This document shows, in pieces, positions 1 to 5,249 of a stretch of DNA of 6,799 nt; the stretch's first letter is position 1; every line of letters begins with the position of its first letter. The stretch spans positions 1 to 6,799 of the forward strand of contig JBGPLH010000180.1 of the NCBI GenBank assembly GCA_041486365.1. Direction: 5' to 3'. The stretch is from JBGPLH01 sp041486365 [NCBI: Thermodesulfobacteriota bacterium] (GTDB taxonomy: Bacteria; JAUYMQ01). The position numbers were made by a program, and so were the translations under genes. The notes beneath the pieces were generated by a model. That model was not told where the DNA came from, made no database searches, and saw only the letters and a program-made list of their open reading frames with translations.

Positions 1-1
1 C

Positions 2-355
2 TCCGCGCGCTACGCGGGGGAGCCCCGCTCGGACGCGCGCAACAACGCGAAGCTGCTCGATGCCCTCGCGGCGGTTCCGGCGGACAAGCGGACCGCCGCC
101 TTTCGCTGCGTGGCCGCCGCGGCGCTTCCCGATGGACGGGCGCTGTGGGAAGAGGGGAGCTGGCCCGGGCGGATCGGCCCGGCCCCCCGCGGCACGGGTG
201 GCTTCGGGTACGACCCGCTTTTCGTCGATCCCGATACAGGACGCACCGCCGCCGAGCTCTCGCCCGCGGAGAAGGACGCGCGGAGCCACCGCGGGCGGGC
301 CTTCCGAAAACTCGTCGCGGGTCTCTCGGGATTCGTGGAGGACCGGAAGGGATGA
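2..355 (+). CDS. rdgB: XTP/dITP pyrophosphatase RdgB (HAM1 family), 3' part only
   Basis: House-cleaning nucleotide pyrophosphatase that hydrolyses non-canonical purine triphosphates (XTP, dITP, ITP) to the monophosphate plus pyrophosphate, keeping deaminated purines out of DNA and RNA; cytosolic. The window starts inside the gene and shows the last 117 residues before a TGA. Family signatures are clear: SARYAGEP at the fragment start (HSARYSG in E. coli RdgB), GSWPG (52-56), the substrate-binding GTGGFGYDPLF (64-74) and the C-terminal SHRGRAF (95-101). The fragment lines up with the C-terminal part of the roughly 200-residue family, so only the N-terminal part with the first nucleotide-binding loop is missing, off the left edge. 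The end is normal. The next gene is tRNA-Pro on the same strand about 150 bp downstream, with a terminator-like hairpin between them. Confidence 0.97.
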   Translation, partial: SARYAGEPRSDARNNAKLLDALAAVPADKRTAAFRCVAAAALPDGRALWEEGSWPGRIGPAPRGTGGFGYDPLFVDPDTGRTAAELSPAEKDARSHRGRAFRKLVAGLSGFVEDRKG

Positions 356-439
356 CGGCGGGAGGGCGAGGCTTCTGCCGAGCCTGGGACGGTCTTGCAG
401 GATTCCATGGGAGGGCGGGCCGCTCCAACGAGCGGCGCG

Positions 440-468
440 TTGAGCGGCCGGAAGGCGCGTGGTAACCT
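440..468 (+). promoter_or_regulatory. Weak sigma70-like promoter candidate for tRNA-Pro
   Basis: TTGAGC (440-445, 4 of 6 to TTGACA) is separated by exactly 17 bp from TAACCT (463-468, 3 of 6 to TATAAT). A TGG immediately upstream of the second box could act as an extended -10. Transcription would start near 475 and give a leader of about 30 nt before the tRNA at 507. The matches are poor and overlap the terminator-like hairpin, so this is only the best candidate in the gap, not a firm call. Confidence 0.2.
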
Positions 469-490
469 GCGCGCCACGCTTTTCTCTTCT
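454..490 (+). terminator. Probable rho-independent terminator of rdgB
   Basis: Bases 454-462 pair with 467-475 to give a 9-bp stem (two G-U wobbles near the loop) closed by a TAAC tetraloop. The lower six pairs are all G-C. Beginning four bases later comes a T-rich run, TTTTCTCTTCT (480-490). This is the shape of an intrinsic terminator about 100 bp after the rdgB stop. The T-tract is interrupted by C and starts a few bases after the stem, so efficiency is uncertain. The same bases overlap a weak promoter-like pair, so the two readings compete. Confidence 0.42.
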
Positions 491-506
491 CGGACAATCG
501 ACTCAT

Positions 507-583
507 CGGGGCGTAGCGCAGCCTGGTAGCGCATCAGCTTTGGGAGCTGAGGGTCGTCGGTTCGAATCCGACCGCCCCGACCA
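507..583 (+). tRNA. tRNA-Pro (anticodon UGG), CCA encoded
   Basis: Complete cloverleaf. The 7-bp acceptor stem 507-513 pairs perfectly with 573-579. The D arm is GCGC 516-519 with 529-532 around a loop containing TGGTA. The anticodon stem is TCAGC 534-538 with GCTGA 546-550, with a seven-base loop 539-545 and anticodon TGG at 541-543. The variable region is GGGTC (551-555). The T stem is GTCGG with CCGAC around TTCGAAT (561-567). Discriminator A580 is followed by genome-encoded CCA (581-583). The C507-G579 first pair, A discriminator and G-rich anticodon loop are typical of bacterial tRNA-Pro. The UGG isoacceptor can read all CCN codons by wobble when modified, and it is usually essential. 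No integrase or duplicated 3' end was found, so there is no sign of use as an attachment site here. Confidence 0.98.
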
Positions 584-588
584 GAACG

Positions 589-616
589 CAACGGGGGCCC
601 AGGGGGGCCCTCGTTG
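589..616. terminator. Strong GC hairpin, probable bidirectional terminator
   Basis: Bases 589-600 pair with 605-616 to give a 12-bp stem (one G-T wobble at 594/611) with a four-base AGGG loop. It begins 6 nt after the tRNA CCA end and lies 34 nt beyond the stop codon of the convergent minus-strand operon. That position suits ending both transcripts or acting as a 3' processing/stability hairpin. Neither side has a true T-tract, so if it terminates, it does so as a GC-rich hairpin without U run or with Rho. The pairing is visible directly; the terminator role is inferred. Confidence 0.55.
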
Positions 617-636
617 ATTCGGATTCGGTGCCAGGC

Positions 637-652
637 TTGACTTATTGACTTA
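637..652. repeat. Tandem 8-bp direct repeat (TTGACTTA x2)
   Basis: Two exact adjacent copies of TTGACTTA (637-644 and 645-652). The second copy contains the TAA stop codon (minus strand, 652-650) of the DUF6285-like gene. A second tiny tandem, GATTCG x2, sits at 616-627. In DNA this GC-rich the AT-rich repeat stands out. It looks like replication slippage in the convergent gap; gain or loss of a unit would leave the stop codon intact. Confidence 0.6.
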
Positions 653-1066
653 TTCCCTTCGGCCTTCCTTCGTTTCCGACCTCTCCAGCAACCCCGGATC
701 CGACACCGCGAGCTTGTCGCGCACGGTGCGCCGGGCGTGGGCGAGCACCTGCGTCCGCCAGTCCCCCTCGTCAGCGGCGCCTTCGCGGATCTTCTCGCAG
801 AGCGCCGCAGTGCGGGCGAGGATCGCCTTCCTCGTGTCCGCGAGGGACGGCGGAGCCGTGACGGGACCCAGCAGCGCGTCGAGCCCGTCCCACTCGCGCC
901 GCGCCTGCTCCTCCTCCGTCCGGATCTCGCGCCCCACTATCCGGATGGCGTTGGCGGCCACGCGGGCGAGGAACGACCGGCGCCCTTCCGTGCTCGGGAC
1001 GACCTCTTCCTCGAGAAATCGCTGCACGGCGTCCAGGAGCTCGAGCGCCGTCGGACGGTCCTGCAT
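650..1066 (-). CDS. DUF6285-like small protein, LvaB-type partner of the adjacent kinase
   Basis: A 138-residue, almost wholly helical, soluble protein with no signal peptide or membrane segment. Recognisable family segments are the N-terminal DRPTALELLDAV (3-14) followed by an acidic stretch FLEEEVVP (17-24), the helix FLARVAANAIRIVGRE (32-47), and near the C-terminus TVRDKLAVSDP (114-124). I recognise this as the DUF6285 type that habitually follows an APH-family phosphotransferase in acyl-CoA dehydrogenase clusters. By position and size it matches LvaB of the Pseudomonas levulinate operon, which is needed for activity of the LvaA kinase; that link is from memory. The start is the ATG at 1066, which shares its A with the TGA stop of the kinase gene (TGATG). 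A GAGG Shine-Dalgarno lies 7 nt upstream inside the kinase gene. The open frame continues upstream to 1354, but only as an antisense-like shadow. Translation is probably coupled to the kinase. Confidence 0.85.
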   Translation of the reverse strand: MQDRPTALELLDAVQRFLEEEVVPSTEGRRSFLARVAANAIRIVGREIRTEEEQARREWDGLDALLGPVTAPPSLADTRKAILARTAALCEKIREGAADEGDWRTQVLAHARRTVRDKLAVSDPGLLERSETKEGRRE

Positions 1067-2085
1067 CAGCCCACCTCGATCAGATCCAGGATCTCCCACT
1101 CGGTCTCGGCAGTGCGCCGCCCGATCGTGGCGTGTTCCACGTTGCCGCCGACGCCGTCCAGGAAGAAGCGCGCCTGCGCGATGGTGAATACACCCCAGCG
1201 CAGGTTGCCGTAGACCTCCCAGAAGCGCACGCGCGCGGGATCGACCGGAAAGCCGCTCGCGTGCGCGTAGGCCTCGAAGAGATCCTCCCGGGTCCCCACG
1301 CCGCCCGCCGAGAGATGGTCGGCGCCGAAGCGCCAGGAGCGGACGCAGGCCCAACCCAGGTCCTCCATGGGATCCCCCACGTGCGCGAGCTCCCAGTCGA
1401 GCACGGCGCGCAGGCCCTCCTCGCCGACGATCAGGTTGCCGGTCCGGAAATCGCCGTGGACCAGCGTGCGCCGCCCGGGATCGGACGGAGCATTTCGCAG
1501 GAGCCAGCGCAGCGCCAGCTCGTAGGCCGGATGGGGATCGGGCGTGATCGTCCGGTACAGATCCTCGAGCCGTTCCAACTCCCAGCCGGCAGGCGGGCGA
1601 TCAAGGGGCGGGACGGGGAGGAACGCCAGGGTGTCGCCGAGGGGGATCCGGTGGATCGCCGCGAGGGCCGCGCCGAGCTGGCCGGGGAGGGCGGCGCGGG
1701 CGTACTTGAAACGGTCGTCGCGCACGATCCGCCGGCCGATCGTTTCTCCCTCGACCCGCTCCGTCACGTAGAAGGGCTGTCCCGCCGCCGTCTCTCCCTC
1801 CCACCAGGGGCGGGGAACGGGAACGAAGGCCTCGAAGGCGGCGCGCAGGAGGGCGAACTCCTCGCGGGGGCCGAACTGCCGGTGGCCCGCGCCGCGGAAG
1901 CCGAGCCAGGCCAGGCGCAGCGTCTCGCGGCGTCCGCCCCGGTGCGTGAGCATCGCGTCCAGGGCCCAGGTCTCGCGCACGGCCCCGCCGGTCATGCGCC
2001 GCACGCCGTCGATCGCCACCTCGACGGCCTCCGTGCGCTCCTTCACGAAGGGGGCCATCAGCCGGATCAGCTCGGTCTCGGTCAT
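1066..2085 (-). CDS. APH-family phosphotransferase (LvaA / ACAD11-kinase-domain type)
   Basis: Small-molecule kinase of the aminoglycoside phosphotransferase fold, 339 residues, the usual length for stand-alone members next to acyl-CoA dehydrogenases. Visible elements are a glycine-rich MTGGAVRETW (31-40), a C-helix-like REEFALLRAA (74-83), the hinge region YVTERVEGETIG (106-117), a family-typical LAAIHRI (141-147), the catalytic-loop Brenner motif HGDFRTGNL (210-218; Asp212 as base, Asn217 metal ligand) and the DFG-equivalent AVLDWELAHVGDP (227-239; Asp230). Within this family, context points to hydroxyacyl-CoA phosphorylation as in LvaA and the ACAD10/11 kinase domains rather than antibiotic resistance. 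It starts 7 nt after the ACAD stop, with no clear Shine-Dalgarno, so translation is probably coupled. It overlaps the DUF6285 gene by one base. One oddity is that the beta3-like stretch ETLRLAWLGF (54-63) differs from the LVLRRDP-type sequence common in relatives. Confidence 0.93.
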   Translation of the reverse strand: MTETELIRLMAPFVKERTEAVEVAIDGVRRMTGGAVRETWALDAMLTHRGGRRETLRLAWLGFRGAGHRQFGPREEFALLRAAFEAFVPVPRPWWEGETAAGQPFYVTERVEGETIGRRIVRDDRFKYARAALPGQLGAALAAIHRIPLGDTLAFLPVPPLDRPPAGWELERLEDLYRTITPDPHPAYELALRWLLRNAPSDPGRRTLVHGDFRTGNLIVGEEGLRAVLDWELAHVGDPMEDLGWACVRSWRFGADHLSAGGVGTREDLFEAYAHASGFPVDPARVRFWEVYGNLRWGVFTIAQARFFLDGVGGNVEHATIGRRTAETEWEILDLIEVG

Positions 2086-2092
2086 GCCGCGA

Positions 2093-3289
2093 TCACCGGG
2101 CGAAGTCCCAGCCGGCCCCCGAAGCCATCTGCTTCAGGATGCGGCGGGACACGACCATGCGGTGCACCTCGTCCGGACCGTCGTAGATCCGGGCGTAACG
2201 CGCGTGGCGATACATCTTCTCCAGGGGCGTGTCGCCCGAGACGCCGCGGGCGCCGTGCACCTGGATCGCCCGGTCGATCACGTCGTGCAGCACCTTCGCG
2301 CCGAAGAACTTGATCAGGCTGATCTCGACGCGGGCCTCGTCGCCCTGGTCGATCTTCCGGGCGGCGTCGAGCGTGAGAAGGCGCGCGGCCTGGATCTCGG
2401 CGGCCGAGTCCGCGATCCAGTTCTGCACCGTCTGCTTCTCCGCCAGCGTGGCGCCGAAGGCGCGGCGCTTGAGCGCGTAGGCGCACATGAGATCGAAGGC
2501 CCTCTGCGCCTGCCCGAGCCAGCGCATGCAGTGGTAGATGCGCCCGGGGCCCAGGCGTTTCTGGGCGATCATGAAGGCGGCGCCGCGCTCGCCGAGGAGA
2601 TGGGACTTCGGGACGCGCACGTCGGTGAGCTTTATCTCGCAGTGCAGCCCCGTCGTGTCGCCCATCGTGGGGACGATCCGCACGACCTCGTACCCCGGCG
2701 AGTCAGTGGGCACGATGATCATGCTCGTCCGCGCGTGGGGCGCGGCCTCCGGCTCGGTAACGACCATCATCGTCGTGAAGGCCGCTGCGCTTGCCCCCGT
2801 GGTGAACCACTTGTGCGCGTTCACGATCCAGGTGTCCCCCTCCAGATGCGCGGTCGACCGGATGCCGGTCGGATCGGAGCCGGCCACCTCCGGCTCCGTC
2901 ATGCCGACGCTCGGCGTGATCTCGCCGCGCACCATGGGGAGCAGCCAGCGAGACTTCTGTTCGGGCGTCCCGAAGAGGTGGAGCATCCAGGAATCCTGGG
3001 TGACGTGCGTTCCGAGGGCGACCATCGCGTGATCGCACCGGCCGATCACCTCGTTCACGTAGACGTAGGGCATGAAGGGAAGGCCGCCGCCGCCGATCTC
3101 CGCCGGCAGGTTGAGCGCCCAGAGCCCTTCGGCCCTGGCGCGGGCCTGGAGCTCCCTCATGAGGACGCCCGCCTTGCCGTCGCCCTTGTCGAGGACCGGC
3201 TCCTGGGGGATGATGCCCTCGTCGATGAAGCGACGGACGCGGGACCGGAGCTCCGCGACCTCGGGGGGGAGGCCCTCGTGGATGCCCAT
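2093..3289 (-). CDS. Acyl-CoA dehydrogenase (LvaC / ACAD10-11 type)
   Basis: FAD flavoenzyme of the acyl-CoA dehydrogenase superfamily, 398 residues, full length, cytosolic. The N-terminal helical domain (about 1-125) is followed by the beta domain with MTEPEVAGSDP (130-140), IVNAHKWFTTGA (155-166) and a strand region ending LTDVRVPKSHLLGE (221-234). The C-terminal helical domain has KRLGPGRI (244-251), AYALKRRAFGATLAEKQ (270-286), IQVHGARGVSGDTPLEKMYR (342-361) and ARIYDGPDEVHR (366-377). The DGPDEVH ending is characteristic of the ACAD10/ACAD11/LvaC branch and puts Asp370 where classic enzymes such as MCAD carry the catalytic Glu. The linked kinase and DUF6285 genes support a role in eliminating phosphate from a phosphorylated hydroxyacyl-CoA to yield enoyl-CoA; plain dehydrogenation is the alternative. 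ATG 3289 has an upstream GAGGAG about 10 nt away. The frame stays open far upstream, antisense to the divergent gene, but that part is not protein-like. Confidence 0.96.
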   Translation of the reverse strand: MGIHEGLPPEVAELRSRVRRFIDEGIIPQEPVLDKGDGKAGVLMRELQARARAEGLWALNLPAEIGGGGLPFMPYVYVNEVIGRCDHAMVALGTHVTQDSWMLHLFGTPEQKSRWLLPMVRGEITPSVGMTEPEVAGSDPTGIRSTAHLEGDTWIVNAHKWFTTGASAAAFTTMMVVTEPEAAPHARTSMIIVPTDSPGYEVVRIVPTMGDTTGLHCEIKLTDVRVPKSHLLGERGAAFMIAQKRLGPGRIYHCMRWLGQAQRAFDLMCAYALKRRAFGATLAEKQTVQNWIADSAAEIQAARLLTLDAARKIDQGDEARVEISLIKFFGAKVLHDVIDRAIQVHGARGVSGDTPLEKMYRHARYARIYDGPDEVHRMVVSRRILKQMASGAGWDFAR

Positions 3290-3340
3290 GGGATGATTGC
3301 TCCTCGGATCGGTTGAACGGCTCGGGAACGGAGGGTCCTT

Positions 3341-3370
3341 ATCATGGACGAGGCGGGACGTGCAATTCAA
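3341..3370 (-). promoter_or_regulatory. Candidate promoter of the ACAD-kinase-DUF6285 operon
   Basis: On the minus strand, TTGAAT (3370-3365, 4 of 6 to TTGACA) is followed after 18 bp by CATGAT (3346-3341, 4 of 6 to TATAAT). The start point would fall near 3334, about 45 nt before the ACAD ATG. The -10 box overlaps the start codon of the divergent membrane-protein gene, and the start point falls in that gene's Shine-Dalgarno. This is consistent with the only 54-bp gap between the genes. The matches are moderate and sigma specificity in this organism is unknown. Confidence 0.3.
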
Positions 3371-5194
3371 GGGGGTGCCCGCCTCCGCATGCTCGTGGCC
3401 GCTGCGCTCGCGATCCTCGCGACGCTCGCGCTCCTGCGCGTGGGCGACGGCGAGTTCATCACCTATGACGACCAGGGGGACCTCCTCCAGAACCGTCACC
3501 TCCAGCAGGGTTTCACCCGCGAGAGCCTCGCCTGGTCCCTCACATCCCTGGAGTCGAGCAACTGGACCCCCCTCGCGTGGATGACCCACATCGCCGACTT
3601 CTCGCTGTACGGGAAGAATCCGCGGGGCCATCATCTCACGAACCTCGCGCTTCACGCCGTCAACGTGCTCCTTGTGTTCCTCGTGCTGGAGGCGATGACG
3701 GGCGCCCTCTGGAAGAGCGCCTTCGTCGCCGCGGTCTTCGCCGTTCACCCGCTGCAGGTCGAGCCGGTCGCGTGGCTGATCCAGCGATACACCCTGCTCA
3801 GCACGCTGTTCTTCCTCCTCACGCTCGGCGCCTGGCGGCGCTACGTCGCCGCGCCCGGTGTCCGCCGCTATCTCCCGATCCTTGCGTTCTTCGCCCTCGC
3901 GCTGCTCTCCAAGCCCATGGCCGTCACGACGCCCTTCGTGCTCCTCCTGCTGGACGCGTGGCCGCTGGGGCGCATGGCGGGCCCCGCGCCGCCTTCGTCG
4001 GCGCGCGGGAAGCGGGCGGGGAGCGTGGCGATCCCGAGCCGGGGGGTGCCCATCGGATCGCTCCGCGCTTCGCGCGGATTCGCTCTTGTTTTCGGGCGCC
4101 TCCTGGCGGAGAAGGTGCCGCTCTTCGCGCTCAGCGCCGCCGTGAGCGCGGTGACCCTCGTGGCCCAGCGCGGCGCGGAGACCTCGCTCGAGATCCTGCC
4201 GCCGGGCCTCCGCGTGGCGAACGCGATCCACGCCTACGTGGCCTATCTGGGAAAATTCCTCTGGCCGAGGGATCTCGCCGTCTTCTATCCGTACCCCGGC
4301 GCGGGCCTGACCGGGGCGAGGGTGCTCGGCGCCCTCGCGGTCCTCCTCGCCGTGACGGCGCTCGCATGGAGGGCGCGCGCGCGGTGCCCCGCCGCCATCG
4401 TCGGCTGGCTCTGGTACCTCGGGACGCTCGTGCCGGTGATCGGGATCGTGCAGGTGGGGCTGCAGGCGATGGCCGACCGCTACATGTACACGCCGATCAT
4501 AGGCCTGCTGATCATGACGGCCTGGGGCGGCGAGGCGCTGCTCGTCCCGCGGGCAAGCCGCGTGGCGCTGGCCCTGGTGGTCGTCGCGCTCGTCACGGCG
4601 CTGGCGGGCCGGAGCGCCCTCGAGGCCGGCATCTGGCGTGACAGCGTGACGCTCTTCGCGCACGCCGTGCGCGTCACGGGGCCCAATGCCGTCGCGCAGC
4701 GCAACCTCGGCGACGCGTTCATGCGGCGGGGGAAGATTGACGAGGCGATCGGGCGCTACCGCGAAGCCCTCCGGATCAACCCCTACTCCGCGGAGGCGCA
4801 CTACAACCTCGCCGAGCCGCTCCTCGCCCGGGAGCGCATCGCGGATGCCGAGGCGCAGTACCGGGAGGCCCTGCGCCTCGACCCGCGCATGTACCCGGCC
4901 CGCTACAACCTCGCCGTGCTGTTCATCCGCGCCGGGCAGCTCGACGAAGCGGAAGCGCAGCTGCGCGAGGCGATCCGGCTCGCGCCCGATCTCGCCCCCG
5001 CTCACTACACCCTCGGGAACCTCCTCGCACGACAGGGTCGATTCGCGGAAGCGCTTCCCGAGTTCCGGGCGGCGGTGCGCCTCCGGCCCGACGACCGGGC
5101 GGCGCGGTTGCGCCTTTCGCGCGTGCAGGCGATGCTGGCGTCGGGAGCGAAGCCCACGTCGCCGCCGGCGGGCGCCCCGGGGCCCGCGCCTTGA
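3344..5194 (+). CDS. TMTC-like polytopic membrane glycosyltransferase (GT-C fold) with C-terminal TPRs
   Basis: 616-residue inner-membrane protein. A first membrane helix (about 16-32) is followed by an exoplasmic loop with the GT-C acidic motif ITYDDQ (39-44). Typical family blocks follow: NWTPLAWMTHI (73-83), GHHLTNLALHAVN (95-107), the membrane run 106-136 ending in HPLQVEPVAW (135-144), and LLSKPMAVTTPFVLLLLDAWPLGR (187-210 overall). A Pro/Arg/Ser-rich linker (211-245) comes next, then KFLWPRDLAVFYPYP (304-318), WYLGTLVPVIGIVQVG (357-372), ADRYMYTPIIGL (377-388) and a last helix near 405-422. Four TPRs fill about 448-583, then a Pro/Ala tail. This is the architecture of TMTC O-mannosyltransferases and of many bacterial TPR/PMT-like proteins, so a lipid-linked-sugar-dependent protein O-glycosyltransferase is likely; donor and acceptor are unknown. 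GGAGG lies 9 nt before ATG 3344. Met16 (3389), preceded by a G-rich stretch, is an alternative start. Confidence 0.88.
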   Translation: MDEAGRAIQGGARLRMLVAAALAILATLALLRVGDGEFITYDDQGDLLQNRHLQQGFTRESLAWSLTSLESSNWTPLAWMTHIADFSLYGKNPRGHHLTNLALHAVNVLLVFLVLEAMTGALWKSAFVAAVFAVHPLQVEPVAWLIQRYTLLSTLFFLLTLGAWRRYVAAPGVRRYLPILAFFALALLSKPMAVTTPFVLLLLDAWPLGRMAGPAPPSSARGKRAGSVAIPSRGVPIGSLRASRGFALVFGRLLAEKVPLFALSAAVSAVTLVAQRGAETSLEILPPGLRVANAIHAYVAYLGKFLWPRDLAVFYPYPGAGLTGARVLGALAVLLAVTALAWRARARCPAAIVGWLWYLGTLVPVIGIVQVGLQAMADRYMYTPIIGLLIMTAWGGEALLVPRASRVALALVVVALVTALAGRSALEAGIWRDSVTLFAHAVRVTGPNAVAQRNLGDAFMRRGKIDEAIGRYREALRINPYSAEAHYNLAEPLLARERIADAEAQYREALRLDPRMYPARYNLAVLFIRAGQLDEAEAQLREAIRLAPDLAPAHYTLGNLLARQGRFAEALPEFRAAVRLRPDDRAARLRLSRVQAMLASGAKPTSPPAGAPGPAP

Positions 5195-5200
5195 AACGAT

Positions 5201-5217
5201 CGCGGACCCGGTCCGCG
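5201..5217 (+). other. Small perfect hairpin in the TMTC-LLM intergenic gap
   Basis: CGCGGAC (5201-5207) and GTCCGCG (5211-5217) form a 7-bp perfect stem with a three-base CCG loop, 6 nt after the stop codon of the membrane-protein gene and 32 nt before the next ATG. No T-tract follows. It may be a weak or Rho-assisted terminator or a stability/attenuating element between the two genes. It is too short and unsupported to call a terminator outright. Confidence 0.4.
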
Positions 5218-5249
5218 GTGGGGCCGCTCATTTCCGGAAAGGAGACGTC

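Noticed and set aside
507-583. tRNA-Pro as an integration (att) site for a genomic island
   Set aside because: No integrase, no repeated tRNA 3' end further along, and the genes to the right are ordinary metabolic genes with the same codon style.
10-591. Minus-strand open frame across rdgB and the tRNA
   Set aside because: It runs antisense through a conserved tRNA and the rdgB coding sequence. The peptide is Arg/Ser/Pro-rich with no family resemblance.
1067-1354. Upstream extension of the DUF6285-like gene
   Set aside because: It is the kinase gene read in another frame. The homologous start MQDRPTALEL at 1066 coincides with the kinase stop (TGATG) and has a GAGG site.
1066-2085. Aminoglycoside resistance gene reading of the APH-fold protein
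   Set aside because: The Brenner motif is shared by the whole fold. The operon with an ACAD10/11-type dehydrogenase and a DUF6285 protein points to acyl-CoA metabolism instead.
1132-2313. Long plus-strand open frame opposite the kinase and dehydrogenase
   Set aside because: Shadow of the two minus-strand genes: composition biased, no recognisable domain, and it crosses the boundary between two well-supported genes.
3290-5005. Minus-strand reading frame open continuously from the acyl-CoA dehydrogenase out to 5005, suggesting a 970-residue fusion protein
   Set aside because: The upstream part is Arg/Glu/His/Gly-rich low-complexity sequence exactly antisense to the convincing TMTC-like gene. 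The dehydrogenase is full length from ATG 3289 with a ribosome-binding site. Open antisense frames are expected at this G+C.
4686-5249. Plus-strand N-terminal extension of the LLM oxidoreductase across the TPR region
   Set aside because: The extension is Arg/Ser/Pro-rich out-of-frame translation of the TPR repeats. The family start MRIGISFD at 5250 has an AAGGAG site 5 nt upstream.
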